Source of the DNA: Phallus indusiatus
Lineage: Eukaryota > Basidiomycota > Agaricomycetes > Phallales > Phallaceae
Direction of reading: 5' to 3'
NCBI GenBank assembly: GCA_027605045.1
Contig: JAQFWX010000018.1
Span: 1-64,000, forward strand
Length of the DNA stretch: 64,000 bases
Shown piece by piece: positions 12,481-26,700 of the stretch. Below the pieces are notes generated by a model that searched no databases, was not told the origin of the DNA, and saw only the letters and a program-made list of their open reading frames with translations. Both the position numbers and the translations under genes were made by a program. Within the stretch, counting starts at the first letter, position 1. Every line of letters starts with the position of its first letter.

Positions 12481-12893
12481 AGTTTCAGGGTTTTATACTT
12501 TCAGCTGCCATCTTTCGAAGTCCGCGCTGTGAGGCCGACAAAATTTTTCAAATAATGTCTGGGCTGCAGATGTTCATTTTTTCTTATCAATAACACGCAT
12601 ACAATGAATATATTGAACCATATTGTAGCATTCATTCGTCCTCGACAGTAGTATGGACCGCGCTCATGAGTCATATTGAACGGACACAACGCTCAATGCG
12701 CAAAACAGATACCGTATGTACGTATGTATATTCAAATGTGGTAATTCTACCTTATTCTTCTTCTTTTGTTTTATTCTATTGATACTGAATAAAATTCTAA
12801 AAAAAAAATGCAGCAGCGACAAAAGCTTGGCATTGAAATTGAGAGAAAAGCGGTGGTTTCATTTTTTTTTCAACCAAAAAGCTCCAGCAAGTT
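12481..12893. other. Gene-free, A/T-rich spacer
   Basis: Runs of A and T (for example 12798-12809 and 12861-12870) between the broken gene and the 3' end of the GAPDH pseudogene. I see no gene or clear signal. Confidence 0.4.
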
Positions 12894-14220
<1,327 letters not shown>

Positions 14221-14685
14221 ATTCTGTCCTTTCGCCGGGTTGTTTATTTGTATGATTTTTTAGAGCGTGCCGAGGTCCAGGAGGGCCGGGCACGCCTCGA
14301 CAAGATCGGATGTAGAATTATGGCGTATGACTGATGATTAATTGATTGATGATTGTCTAATTACCTCTACCAGCAGTTCGTACAAAACGAGGACTGCAAC
14401 AAGGGCTGGGGTAGATGATTAGTACATATTTAGCAAGTTTTCAGAGAGCGCCAAGGCTGCGTCACTCCAGCCCATGTCGCTAGCTTAGATTTTAGCAACA
14501 GGAGCCATTGTATTGCATAATGTTGTTATTTCATACAGATGTACATAAAAAATACAAGTCCACTTGAAAAGCTTGTCTTAACAAGGTCTATCGTTAGCAA
14601 GAAATTACGATGCAACTGATAAATAATATCTGATCCATATCCTATGAAAGCAAAATGAAAATATCAAACAAGAATTACTCGGTCT
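14221..14685. other. Spacer between GAPDH pseudogene and HVA22-like gene
   Basis: Holds only short frames without recognisable coding features. A TGATTAATTGATTGATGATT-type repeat lies at about 14333-14353. Confidence 0.35.
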
Positions 14686-15858
14686 TCAGACGTTCGTATC
14701 CTTTGTTACTGGAGCCCCACCACCAGCTTGTTCTTCCAGCATTTGAGGTTCCTGGGGATCGTCATCATCCGCATCCACCTCATCGCGCGCGATCTCCTCA
14801 TATCTACCTCTATCATCTACCGCTGACGAAGTCGGAAGATAGGTTGACATCGCAGTGACAGTGGTAGAAGCTAGGGTAGCAGCAAACATGCTGACAGAGG
14901 TTGCGGTATCAGAGGCTGTCGCCAATGGCTCAGCTGCGGGGGTAGGTTCAAGGTCAGACATGTTATCCAAAGCGGCGAGCTCTGCTTCCAGAGCTCGTCG
15001 TCTGGCCAAAAGAGCTTCCTGTTTGATAATTTGGCATCACTAGAAGGATGGATTTCTACTGCTGAAGTCCTTCGTGGCTGTGACGAGATCGGGGTATGTG
15101 TTTCCTGACGAGGAGATGGAGACGACGCGACTGGAGAAGCAGGAGGTTGCTGCAAAAATGCCCCGATGGCGGGACTATAGGTACGCCAAAGGCCGAGGGC
15201 GAGTTGCAAAGGGTTGGTCATAGGAGCTAGTAAAGTGGGTGGTGTATCGACCGGAGGGGCACCGCTGTTCAAAGAGGAAGTAGTATGCGTAGTACTCGAT
15301 GGAATTGCGCCTCCAAAACCTTCCCAAATAGATCGTAATCTAATTCGCACCCATTCGAATAACCCCGATTTTGCTTCTACCACTCTCTGGTCTATCTCAG
15401 CTTCATGAGCTTGTAGGAATGGATAAAGATGTTTGGTGTATATATAGGTTGAACCTTGTGTTTGCGGAAGGGCAAGATAAAGCAAAAACATAGTTTTGAA
15501 AAGATAATAAAGGGGGATCCTGTTCAATATGGGTATTTCAGTGCAAATGAGGGTAAGGGCTCGGTGCTACTAACCAACTGATGGCCCATTCGGCAATGTA
15601 TTCAACGGTTATGATTACACCGAGGACTGACCTGAAGAGAAGCGTTAGAGGAATTTAAAAGTATCAGATGACTCGCTTTACCAGTACATCAGCCATCTTT
15701 CTATATCGGTTTCATTGGCTGGTCTCTTCGCAAGAGTCTTGTATGAAGCGTAGATGGGATAAAGAAGGACGGTCGCTGAACTGGTGATGATGAGAAGGCT
15801 ATCAAGTAAAAGTGATTCTCGACATACCTAACGATCTAAAAATCACACTAAACAGCAT
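14686..15858 (-). CDS. TB2/DP1/HVA22 (REEP/Yop1-like) ER membrane-shaping family protein
   Basis: REEP/Yop1 proteins insert hydrophobic hairpins in the ER membrane and favour curvature. The start at 15856-15858 gives MLFSVIFRSLAFLIITSSAT and continues VLLYPIYASYKTLAKRPA, then ETDIERWLMYWSVLGVIITV, EYIAEWAISW and IPLYYLFKTMFLLYLALPQT with QGSTYIYTKHLYPFL: the family core with its conserved P-Y-S/K and W-Y/W-V motifs. A long Ser/Pro/Thr-rich tail follows. A last intron (donor after RRTSA, acceptor before EALLARRRALEAEL) leads to a second coiled, acidic end, TKDTNV. Four introns, all in frame. The low-complexity tail makes the protein longer than classic Yop1, closer to plant and animal HVA22-like members. 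Confidence 0.88.
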
Positions 15859-16139
15859 TTAACGTCGAGATGAAGGGTCTAAGAGCCCTTGAGTTGTATA
15901 GGGGTACGAGATGAAGTATTGATTACTAATAAAGTATGATAGTTGTATCGATCCACGTGATGGAATTGCCTTGCGCAGGAACTGCTCTGGAAATGAATGA
16001 ATACGAGCTTTCACCAGCACTGCCAGTTGAGTATTTGGTTGCCAATCATTGCAACCAGGCGGCACAAGGTCTGAAAATAGATCCGGCTTCTGGATCATTT
16101 CAAACTCCGACAGAAGGACCCCCCTCACTACAAGTTAGG

Positions 16140-17499
16140 ATGACCAAACACAGCAAGAATAATACAGCATCGTCCGTGTTCAGCTATGCCGAATACAAGA
16201 AATTAGACTATGGAACGAAACGCCAACGTCTAGGAAATGAATCAATGCGTCAGTTCGACGCGTGCTCACTGTGTCTGCAACGAGCTCGAGATCCTGTTTG
16301 CTGCAACTCGGGACACTTGTTCTGCAAAGAATGCATATACAATGACCTCTGTGAGTTCATGTGTCCGAAAGTGGCACTTTTGATTTACCTACCATATAAG
16401 TAACACAGAAAAAGAACATTAAGCGGCAAAAGGAACGGTTTGAAGCATTAAGGCTCCAGGAAGAAGAGGAAAACAACGTGCTCGCGAAGCCGCCAGACAG
16501 CGAATTCTGCAAGAATTTGAGAAAGGTCAACTAGGACTGGGAACCGGAGCTCTTTCCAGAGACAAAGACGAAGATAAAGATAAGAAGAACAGCGGAACTA
16601 ATGATAAATCTGGTCAGGGAGAATGTAGGCTTAGTTTTATGCGTCTCAAGTGTTTTGCGCTTATATACGTCAAGCTCATGGAACGAAAAGGAAGTTTGAT
16701 TTTGACATGGATAAAGTTGAAGTTGCTGCCCGAGAGGCTGAGGAAGCTGCTATGAGACAGATTGAGAAGGAACAGGTTCATATCATTTCTTCGTGCTCTA
16801 GTTAGCCAGCATTGAAAGCAAGTTCTAGGCCGAGGCTCGGAAATCGAAATTCCCTGATTTTTGGCTCCCTTCAGTAACACCTACAGCCGCAGCCGGTCCA
16901 TCTAAAGAAATCAAGTTAAATACTGTGTGTCGAGCAGCAGACCCCACATTCATTAACGTATGTCATGAATCTCTCTCGATGATTATTCATTATTCATTGT
17001 TCATTATTCCTTTACTTTAGTCTAAAAGAGTTAACCCCCGTGTCGTTCTCGACATTAGAAAACAACGGAAAACAGAATTCCAAATACGATGAGACGGATA
17101 AAGTTTGTCCGTCATGCAAAAAGACATTGTCAAATAGAATATTATTATTCCGTTCGTAAACGTTCGTTCATTCATATTATCTATGCTTATCTTTTAATAG
17201 TCATGAAGCCATGTTCTCATGTCGTGTGCAAGACCTGTTTTGATTCCCTAGTTCGCCCAGCAGAGCAGTGTGTGGTTTGTGATAAAAAGCTGAAGACGGC
17301 AGATATGCTACAGCTCAATCGAGAAGGTTAGTTCTTTTCTTAAGTCTCTAACCAATCCTAAGCATATCATTTAGGCACCGGCTATGCTGGTGGAGGTTTA
17401 GCAGAAAGCAGTAAAAGGGCGTTGCCTTCCAAGGATAACTGCCAGGTACACTTTATTGTGCACAATGATAGTTCCGTACATTTTTATGGGTATTTGTAA
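16140..17499 (+). CDS. NOSIP-like RING/U-box E3 ligase family protein
   Basis: NOSIP proteins have a split U-box/RING and are nuclear E3 ligases associated with spliceosomal complexes. The ATG at 16140 opens MTKHSKNNTASSVFSYAEYK, matching the family N-terminus, so the upstream in-frame ATGs are probably leader. Then come FDACSLCLQRARDPVCCNSG and HLFCKECIYNDLLTQKKNIK, a charged linker, FPDFWLPSVTP, LKELTPVSFSTLE and VCPSCKKTLSN, and the second half of the ring, MKPCSHVVCKTCFDSLVRPA with EQCVVCDKKLK, ending GTGYAGGGLAESSKRALP. Six or so introns. A single A seems missing in the run at 16470-16473, where the frame changes before QRAREAARQRILQEFEKGQ. Divergent from the HVA22-like gene; the stop lies 11 bp from the HRQ1 stop. 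Confidence 0.88.
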
Positions 17500-17510
17500 A
17501 ATAACATACG

Positions 17511-20500
17511 CTATAAATTTATATCATTTCGGGGGGCAGCTAAAGGCTCGGCATCGACTATAGTATCAGGTACAGTGTTGGGGTCCACGTCTAGAAGATC
17601 ATCCAAATCGAGAGGAAGACCGAGTATACTATTCAAAATCACGATGGCACCGCGTTTTGACATCACCATGTTGCTCTCTTTGCAAGCAACACTATTGATA
17701 CCTTGCTCCGGAAGTTAGGAGTTGAGAGACAAGGTGGAAAGTAAGTTAGACAGACGTACATTTCATGCAGCCCTCGTCACAACGACAATTTTTCACGGTG
17801 TCAAGTGCGGAATGCAATAAATCCGAAGCTGAGAGACAGGAATCAATAAGAGTAAACAAAGCAAGACGAATACTTGCCATGATCGAATGCTTTGGCGGCC
17901 ACGCCCCCACTCTGTTTACCAGCAGTATCATAAAAAATTAATCTGGCTGGTCTTTTCCGCGAAGACGGCTTCTCCGCAAATTCTTTTTCAAGCACTTTGC
18001 ACTCTGTTCTTAGTTCCGTTTTCAGAGAAAATCTGTTCAAAACAGCATGCTGCGCTGAATGTATTCCTTCGGCGGGATGCAAACCCTTAGTACGCATGGT
18101 AAGAGCAATTCCTTTCGGAACGTCTATCCAAAAACCGAAAGTTTCGCGCTTGTATGGGGGCGTATCTAAATCGACCGATTCCAAAATTTTATTCCCTCTA
18201 GTGCAATTGTGAGACTGTAAGGTTCTATACGTATTCTTTTGCTTACCGTATCTTGAAGTAGCCAAATACAAAAGTTTGGACATCCACGACTGATAGAGCC
18301 TTAAATATTTGTGAAGATATCTGAAGAACGCTGTATACTTACGACCAAAAAGCTCGTTGAGGTGCATCCTTGACATCGCGTATTTTATAGGTACGTTTCG
18401 GATCAATATCTCTGTATTCAGGTTATGTATGGCTAAATCACGAAAATGCAGGCAAAAAAACGAACGTAAAATCCCTAAGGCTCGTCAGTAAACATCATTT
18501 GAATTCAATACAATTTAGGCGTCACCTTGACTTGGTAATCCAGCTAACATCCGTGCGAATCAAATGAGCCGTTTTATCCTCATGGCGAACTTCAGTCACC
18601 TAGCATTAAAGGATGAAGCAAAAGTCGTTGGATGAAAGAAAAACTACACACCAAGAACGAGAAACCTTGATGAAGGAACTACAAACAATCAACACAACGT
18701 TTCTCAAAATGGTGATGATAATATTAATGCGACATACAATTGCCCCTTCATACGTCTATGTAATCGATCTTAGTGGGATATCGTGCAACAAGGAAGTTCA
18801 TACATACTTCAAATATAGCTCTCGAAAGTTCGATCTCCTCCAATACGCGCGGATCTTTACCCGTGTCGACTTCTGTCATATCTATTACAGTATAGTTTTC
18901 TTCTTCAGCGCCTCTGATGGATACGTATTTCGCTGGATAAGGCAAGAATCGAGGATGAGCGTGATACCTTGCGAGCAATCATAAGCGCAATGAAAAAATC
19001 AAGAAAAGCTTCCCACCCACCAGTTATCTGAATCTTTCAGTAGCTGCGTTTCACAAATTTCCTTCATGAGAGGTCCGAAGTATGTTTCATCCCTCAGACT
19101 AAGAGGCATTTCATGAGCAGCGCATTGTAAATGCATCTCCAAAACGCCCTGATTCTCCAAGTCGACGATTAAATCCGGGGTAGGTGTGGAAAGCAATTCT
19201 TGAGGGTTTTCGACATAGTAATTATCGGCGGGAACATTTTCGGCTACGAAAATAACCAATGCATCTTGGGAACGCCGACCAGCACGACCTGCTTGCTGGC
19301 GCTGTAGTTTTGAATATGTGATAACTGTAATGACGACAGAAAACGGAATCAGACATACAAAGCTGGCCAAATCGCCCCTCGGAAAACCGAGCATAATCAC
19401 TGCATCAAGAACCCCAATGTCAACACCAAGTTCAAGAGCATTTGTAGCAACTATTCCAAGGAGATTCCCAGAGAATGCTTCTTTTTCTATTTTTCGGCGA
19501 TCCTAACAACATATGTATATAACTTGCGAGGGTCAAAACATAGCAATGACAACATACCGTTTGTGAATAACCTATGAAAATGAACATGAAGAAACCACAC
19601 AGACAAATCCACAGGAGCAGACATACCTCCACGATAAGACATAACTCGGTCTAAAATGTCGGATCGACCTTCAGATGCAAGAATAATCCTTAAAGTTTTC
19701 ATAACCTACAATGAAAGCTTTCTATTATATTCAGATATCTGGGAGTATATTCAAACTTACCAATTCACAAATTTTACGAATCTAGAAATCATAAGTCGCG
19801 TTTGATTGAGCGAAAGGTGCTGAATACTAATACCTTGCAAAAGCTTTTACGAATGATCAGTGAAGCAGAAATACAACGAAACGAGTAAACTTACATTATA
19901 GTTCGGACACCGCGCTTCATCAGGTATATCATGAGAAGGACAGCTTCGGTCATTGGAGGCTGTCGTGGAGATTTAGGATTCAAAGGATCCGTTCGGCCTG
20001 ACTCCCAAACCACGTATTCCTTTTCTCCGGCTGGTGCACCATCTTCAACAATAGCCTCAAAATGCTGTCAACATGTTCAACACAGCATACAGTGTAAAAA
20101 ATAGGGTTTCTACCTCGATACCGAAGATGGTTCGAGCAAACTAAAGGAATTATCAACGATCGTGTCAAGTAAAAAAGAAAATAAGCCAATAACCTCTAGC
20201 GGATTACTAATAGTTGCACTACATGACACAAACGTTATCTGTGAATCTATGTACGGGTGTGAGTATGGGTAAGGAGCGATCATCGTATAGACCTTGACGT
20301 ACTCCAACAGCTGCACAGATCCGTCGGAGTCGTCGTAGAATCATAGCGACGTGACTATAACAACCACTTTAGAGAAACTTATATATAAAGACTTGAACAA
20401 TACCTTCCAAGCAGACCAATATAATAATGTAACTCATCAACGACTACGATCCTTAAATTCTGAAAGAATCTACGGAAGTGGTCAGATTCTTTCCATTTTC

Positions 20501-22449
20501 GACATAGGTGCATGTATCAACCTTCTCCATAAATCTTCATGGGGCAATATAGAAGCATGAAGCATATCCTATCATCGTTGAACCATGGGAGAATATACTT
20601 TGGTTAAGCGAATGACACACAAAATTGGTAAGAATCGCTGATGCATTTTCTCGATATCTGAGGAAAGTCAAGATTAACATCACTACGAAAAAGAAAAAGA
20701 GAACTTTACGAACATCGGCGCTGGGTATCAGGTGTGTCACCGTCATATGTTCCAACCTACAAAGAGCTATCAACTGAAAGATCGGAGCTTTTCTAAAAAT
20801 GTCACCTGAATATGTTCTAGGCCAGGATGACAACTTAGAAGTTGTTCCAGTGCTAAACGTTGGTCTTGAGCTAAAGCCTGAATTAATCCCAGTCAGTGAA
20901 ATCCGACAATGGTAACGTTGTTAAAAGTACTTTTGTAGGGTAAATAAACATCGCTGTGCTTTCCGGCTCATTTTCTAAATACCGCAAGAAGGGCACCTGT
21001 GTCCATAATGAGTCCAGCAATTATGACGAATGGCAAACGGTAAAAAGTACCTGGTAAATGATACTTTTACCCGAAGCAGTTCGAGTTGATACAATGACAT
21101 TAGATGATCTGTCGATAGCGTTGATAGCGGCAGCTTGGTGGCCGTAAAGATCAGTAATATTTCTAGCGGATTGTATGGCATTGACAATGGCCGTGGAAAG
21201 AGACTTGTCCAAAATTCCTAGAATTCAACTTTGGAGACGTTGTTCTTGAACGACAAAGTTTAAAGCTCACCTATGCTCCCAGTTGCGCTCGGTACCGTTT
21301 CTCTATACTTGATTTGTCCTTCGTACCAGTCAAGTCCGGTGAAATCGTTGATGTCTTCTTCATCATAGTTTCTCGATTGCTCGCCCGTAATCTCCCGCAA
21401 CACCTGAGCTATAGGAGGTCTATTTTTTAGATCGGGAATCAGTATTTCTTTTGATCCTTTTTGCCGTGTGCGTGAGATCGAGGGCAAAACAGGAATATGG
21501 TCTCTCGCAGCAGCCTGCACAAGCTCAACAGGTGATTCACCTGGTGGAACCGCTAACAAGAGCCTGATAACCAGAGCCTTAGCCAGTGTTTGGGAGATAC
21601 AGAATAAAGCGTACTCGTCTACAGCTCTTTCAAATCTTTCGTTTCTTTTTTCTATGAACGTCTTCAGTGCGGCAGGGGATAGTGACGGTGGCAAAGAAAA
21701 CGAATTCCTCTCGCTGCATTCAAAAGTTTAGTCCCCTGAGCAGCACAAAAATAAGTCACGCGCCTCCGTTTAGCATTGTTTGTTTTGTGAACGCAATCAG
21801 AAAACTCAAGAACGAGAACGTGCTCTTTTTCTTGGGTATTTAGAGTGCAACTTGGTAACTGGAAATCAGGCGATTTCCCTCTATCCGAGCTAGTTCCAGC
21901 ATTGATACGATGTTGACTTTCAGGAATATAGACAAATTTGATATGTTCTGGAAATATTGCTCTGAAAGGAAATTCAAAGACGCGTCCGCGCATGAGTTAA
22001 ACGAACCAACTTGAGCTCTGCAACCTTGCTTAAATCTAATGGCCTATTGCTTTTCGAATCCTTGAATTGGGTGGCATTGTGCATTCATCACTCACTTGTT
22101 CAATATCTTCTCAACAGAAACACGAATTGTCTGGAAGGTCGTGGCTATATGTTGACGAGATGAGCAGAATGCTAGAACGGTGTTCAACGCTTTGTAAATC
22201 TGTTCACTCGGTAAAAAATGAGATATTTATGAACGTTATTTGTTGTATATACCTTCAGGAGCTGAAAAAAAAATTAATGAGAATTAATAGATTTCAAACA
22301 CATGAAAATACATCGTGAAAGTATTCCGGCCAATTTGGTTTGCGCGAGGTTGTCTTGCCTGTATTTTGCTTCTTAGTGGTACAAGTTTTAGGTCTTGAAA
22401 TAGTGCTTGAAGATTCATTGGGACTTCTGGCTCTTTTTTTAGACGACAT
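17511..22449 (-). CDS. HRQ1: HRQ1-type RecQ4-like DNA helicase
   Basis: Hrq1 is a 3'-5' helicase of the RecQ4 group acting in interstrand cross-link repair and telomere control. The start at 22447-22449 gives MSSKKRARSPNESSSTISR, then FQTIRVSVEKIL, PLDLSKVAEL and KTFIEKRNERFERAVDE. Helicase motifs follow: LYGHQAAAINAIDRS, motif I STRTASGKSIIYQ (about 21080), DELHYYIGLLG as motif II (about 20410-20450), and motif VI-like QRQQAGRAGRRSQDALVIFV (about 19255-19310). The C-terminal DUF1998/MZB zinc-binding region reads GFWIDVPKGIAL, EFAEKPSSRKRPARLIFYDT, CRCDEGCMKC and SVACKESNMVMSKRGA. About 18 introns. All junctions I tested join in frame. Confidence 0.92.
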
Positions 22450-22635
22450 TGATCATGCTATTCCCTTAACACAGGGAAAGTTAATGGAGCGGTCTTATGA
22501 TTTCAGCAAAGTGTGTCCGTAACAAATTGTGACTCTCGGGGTTGTTGTATCCAACTATTTACTTCCGAGAATTGTTTACTTATAAATATCTGATTGTTTC
22601 GGGGAAGGTTTCGAGCTTACTGCTACGTCAATGAA

Positions 22636-23282
22636 TTAAGATTTTGAATTGTCCGTCCCTACTAACACATCGCTCATGCCTTCGGGATTGACACTTTCGC
22701 CCTGGGTGAAACTACGACTTAGGTGGAGTATAACACCTCCGCTGGAACCGAGAGACATTCCTCCAAGAACAACTGAAGGGCTCCGAGTTGATTTATGTTT
22801 CAAGTTTTTTATGCAAATAGATAACTCACGGTCGATGATCCTTGCCCGGTTCCAGAATATCGCGGAAGTCAAAACTCCTGACAGTACTGCACCTATTGTG
22901 CTGTAATCATCTACTCGTCTTTGTGTTACCTGAGGATAATTAATTGACCCTATGGAGAAAAAGTATACTGATGAACACATGCATTGTAATGGAGTCGGAC
23001 ACTCCGATCGTGTATGCTCTCTGCCGATTTATTCCTTAATAGTCCCCATGCGGCTGTTCCTCCGAGAGCAGCACCTCCGAAAGAACCAATCCAAGTCGCC
23101 CTTAAAATGCGAGCTATCGAAAAACTGGAGCGGCCTTTGCGCCATAGAAGAAGCCCTGTGTACAGCGGGGGTGTGAGTAGGGAGAATGCTTGATAACCTT
23201 TGAATGCCGCGTGGCGAATGACATGTTGTCGGTCTGTTTCTGTAATAAAAGCTTTGGTACTGGGATTGTCGCTATCCGACAT
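22636..23282 (-). CDS. Conserved small membrane protein of unknown function
   Basis: The start at 23280-23282 gives MSDSDNPSTKAFITETDRQH. Hydrophobic segments follow: GYQAFSLLTPPLYTGLLLW, ATWIGSFGGAALGGTAAWGL, DYSTIGAVLSGVLTSAIFW and, after an intron, LVLGGMSLGSSGGVILHLSR, ending VNPEGMSDVLVGTDNSKS. This suggests up to four membrane spans with Gly-rich helices, as in small mitochondrial or ER proteins. I do not recognise a named family. The first intron (about 22931-22970) has no strong donor: GTTCAT or a GC-AG form would be needed to keep frame. Confidence 0.6.
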
Positions 23283-23763
23283 AGTTGGTCGATAAAGTCC
23301 AAGACACTGTCGTCTGCAGCGGAGCGTAAACTTACATGCGAGGTCCACTCATTGGTCAAAATGTGATGCCTTCGCTGTAAGTCATCTCCATTTGTACAAT
23401 GTACGTAAATGTATCAACTATCACATAAATGATCTGTATCAATGAGCAATGCAATTTGGCAGTGCAAGTGCGGTGATTTGAGCACAATTTGGACGCCCCA
23501 ACAGCCCAGGCAATGGTGAAGTCCGGCCTGCAGAGAGTGATGGCATATGCCACGGCGCACGTTACGTCCCACGACTTTCTTACTGCGCTTGCAAACGGAC
23601 TTGTGGCTGTTTTACATATCAAGGAAATGGACACGATCAAGGATTGCGACGGTGTGCAGCCTCAATTGAGCGTGTGACATATAATTTGTCACGGTCTTTT
23701 CGATCGCAACAGTTCTTGTCTTCGCAGCTAATGTACTAACCACCTTACGTTGATATCGAGAGT
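23283..23763. promoter_or_regulatory. Divergent promoter region between the membrane-protein gene and the formin
   Basis: About 480 bp upstream of both genes. Open frames here (for example 23489-23677) lack domains and look accidental. I see no clear box. Confidence 0.4.
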
Positions 23764-26700
23764 ATGGAAACAATCTTTGGAAAAAGAAAGAGCAAACCGC
23801 GTCAGTCATCTGTGAATGCTCAGAATCTCGAGGAGCTTTCCGTACCTTACGACAGGACGTTGCCCGCCAGGTCTCCCATTCCAGTCGGTACCGTTTCTCA
23901 AGTTCTCCGAAGTTCCGCCTCTCCGTCTATCTCAGCGCCGTTCACAAATCCCTCCCTAACATCCGAAGGAACAGAGCTAAACAAAGACAGGAGGAAACAC
24001 GAACGCGATGCTCAATTCCCGGATCACACTGCCCGGTCAACACTTTCGTCTGCTTATTTAACCACTCAGAACGGTACTCAAAGTAATCACTCATCTTGGT
24101 CAAACAGTCCTGCCTCATCGTCTTTCATGTCTCCGCACCCCTCTTTCACCGGAGATACAAGAGGTCCATCAAATACAATTACAGACTTCGGACAGGTTTC
24201 CGGTAGTAATAGAACTTCTGGAAGGAAGTCCCCTATACCCGTCATTGCAAATTCCACCCAACGACCAAGTTCTGTTTCCACGAGCAGGAGTGATCGATAT
24301 ACACCCTCCATAGAGAGCAGTCTCGCAGCTGAATCTATTCTGTCACATCTTCCAGGCATTCACCACACCCATAATCGACAATCCTCATATGATGAGTTTT
24401 TCTTCCCGCGTCCGGAGACAGACGAGGAAATCGAGGCTCTCTTTCAACAAGTCAGAGCCCGCCTAGGAATTCACGACTCGTCAAACATTACCATCGAACA
24501 AAAATGGCAAATTGTACATCAAGACGAACAGGCCAAATTCAGGGCGCAGCGTAAGAAACAGAACGATTTGCGGAAACAGGCTGCTACGGGTCAAGCGAGC
24601 ATCAATACAATATCCAAGGACACCCCCGAGTGGTATTTGAAGAAGTTTATGGATTCTACTATTACTCCAAAACATGTACAAAGTTTAGCGGTCTCGTTAC
24701 GGACACTCCCAATTGAGTGAGTCTATACATTAATCCTCTAAGCTTATTGACATTTTATTAACTTTGGGTTAGATGGGTCAAACATTTTATCAGTTTACAA
24801 GGTCTTTCGGTAATAGTTCAAGCCTTGAGCGCTATTAGCCGAAAAGGGAATCAGAGGTTAGTCGTTTTTACTTGTATACTCATCTACGCTACACGGAATC
24901 TTCCAGGAGAGAAAGCGACATTCAACTTGAGCTTGAAATTGTTCGTTGCATTAAGAATCTTCTGAACAGCTCTGCTGCCGCTATTGATGCACTCACTCAA
25001 CCACAAATTATAATTAATTTAACATGCTCTCTTAACTCGCCAAACCTACAAGCACGACGGCTTCTGACCGAGATCCTTATTTTTATATGCTATTATAACG
25101 AAGGCTCGCGGATACCTGACATCTTGAATGGACTTCAAGCACTCAGCCAAGCAAATGGAGAGATAGGTGTTTATGATTACTGGTTCAGAAGCCTCGAGTC
25201 TACATTAAGTGGAAGAGGCAAGATGGGAAGTTTGGTAGGGGCAAGCGAAGAAATTCGACGGGCGGGACCTGTTGATGGTTCCCTTAACGATTACGCCGTG
25301 AGTTGACACAGTTCTCATAGTCATACGATTCATCATACACTCAACCACGAAACAGATCAGCAACGCTATCCTCATTGTTAGTCTTGTTAGTGAATGTGAT
25401 GACCTCGATCTACGGGTCCACTATCGATCTCAAATGGAAGCTGCAGGACTTCGTCGTGTCTTTGACCGACTCAGAGAATTTGAGTCGGAGCAAATTGACC
25501 GTCAGCTGAAGAACTGGGATTCACTCGAAACCGAAGATCATCAGCGACTGATGGAATTATACGACCAGGAGATTCTCAAGAACATCCGCGATCCCAAGGA
25601 GATTTATGAGGCTATAGACAAGAAAACCGTTGGCTCAAAAGCCCATGACTATTTCCTTTCCGCAATGCGACATCTCCTTCTCATTCGAGGGGAAACGGAA
25701 GAGACGGCTCGATATTTTCAACTTGTCGACTCTTTGATATCCTCCATTGTACTAGATCGAAATCCCAACTTTACCGGTGGACTCTCCAGTATCACCGGCG
25801 TTTCTGTTGCTAGATTAGTAGCTCAAATAGGAGATCAAGACCATAGTCAAGAACTTGAAGAGGAATTGAAGATTCTACGGACTCGCCTTCAATCCCTTGA
25901 ATTGGAGAAGGAAGACTTGCAGTCACGTCTTGATCGGAGTGCGGATGGTCTCGTAGGAGAGCTGGTCAAACGTGCGGAAGAACTAGAAGAGAAGCTGAAA
26001 CTATCTAGGCAGAATACGGAACATCTAAAAGCCCAAATTTATGAACAGAAGAAAGGATACGGTGAACAAGTTCACCAGCTTGAAGTGCAGATGTCCGAGT
26101 TATTCCGGATGCTGCGTGAAGCTAATGGATTTGAGAAGTTATTCTCCGATCCCAATCCCAATGCCACGAATACTGAACGCATGAGTCGACAAGACATGGT
26201 CACGATGCTAGCCAAGCAACTCGAGAGACAAAAGACAATCGGGATATTAGAAGGCAAGCATAGAAAGAGAACAACGCGGGCAAAGGATCAACAAACATAC
26301 CCACGTGGACTTGGAAATAGATTTTCCGATAGCGAAGAAGATGAACACGGGGTAGAAAGCGAAGATACTACCATAACGCAGAAAGCTCCAACCAAAAAGG
26401 TCCGAAAACCCACGGCTTTCAATCATATTGCCGAAGTGTCTTCAGATGAAGAAGGAACGAATGACCTGAACACCACCGGGGACTCCACTGTGCGTCTTTT
26501 TTTCTAGCGTTCGGTTCATATTATTTGTTTCTGAATGATAGTGCTTAATAGACTTCAACAATCGTTACGGACCCAAGTTCAGGTCAGAAAAAGTCTGGTA
26601 AACCCCTCACATTCTTAGATGATCTCAAGCGAAGGGTCGGCGAAACTGTTGACCCTGATGGAAGTGCAACTGAAGATACAGCTAGTGAGATCGCTTTATC

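Noticed and set aside
15936..16139. Longer N-terminus for NOSIP starting upstream
   Set aside because: The family N-terminus (MTRHxKN type) matches the ATG at 16140; the upstream part shows no conservation I can recognise.
23489..23677. Plus-strand frame MDAPTAQAMVKSGLQRV
   Set aside because: It begins with a non-ATG codon, has no domain and lies in the formin promoter region.
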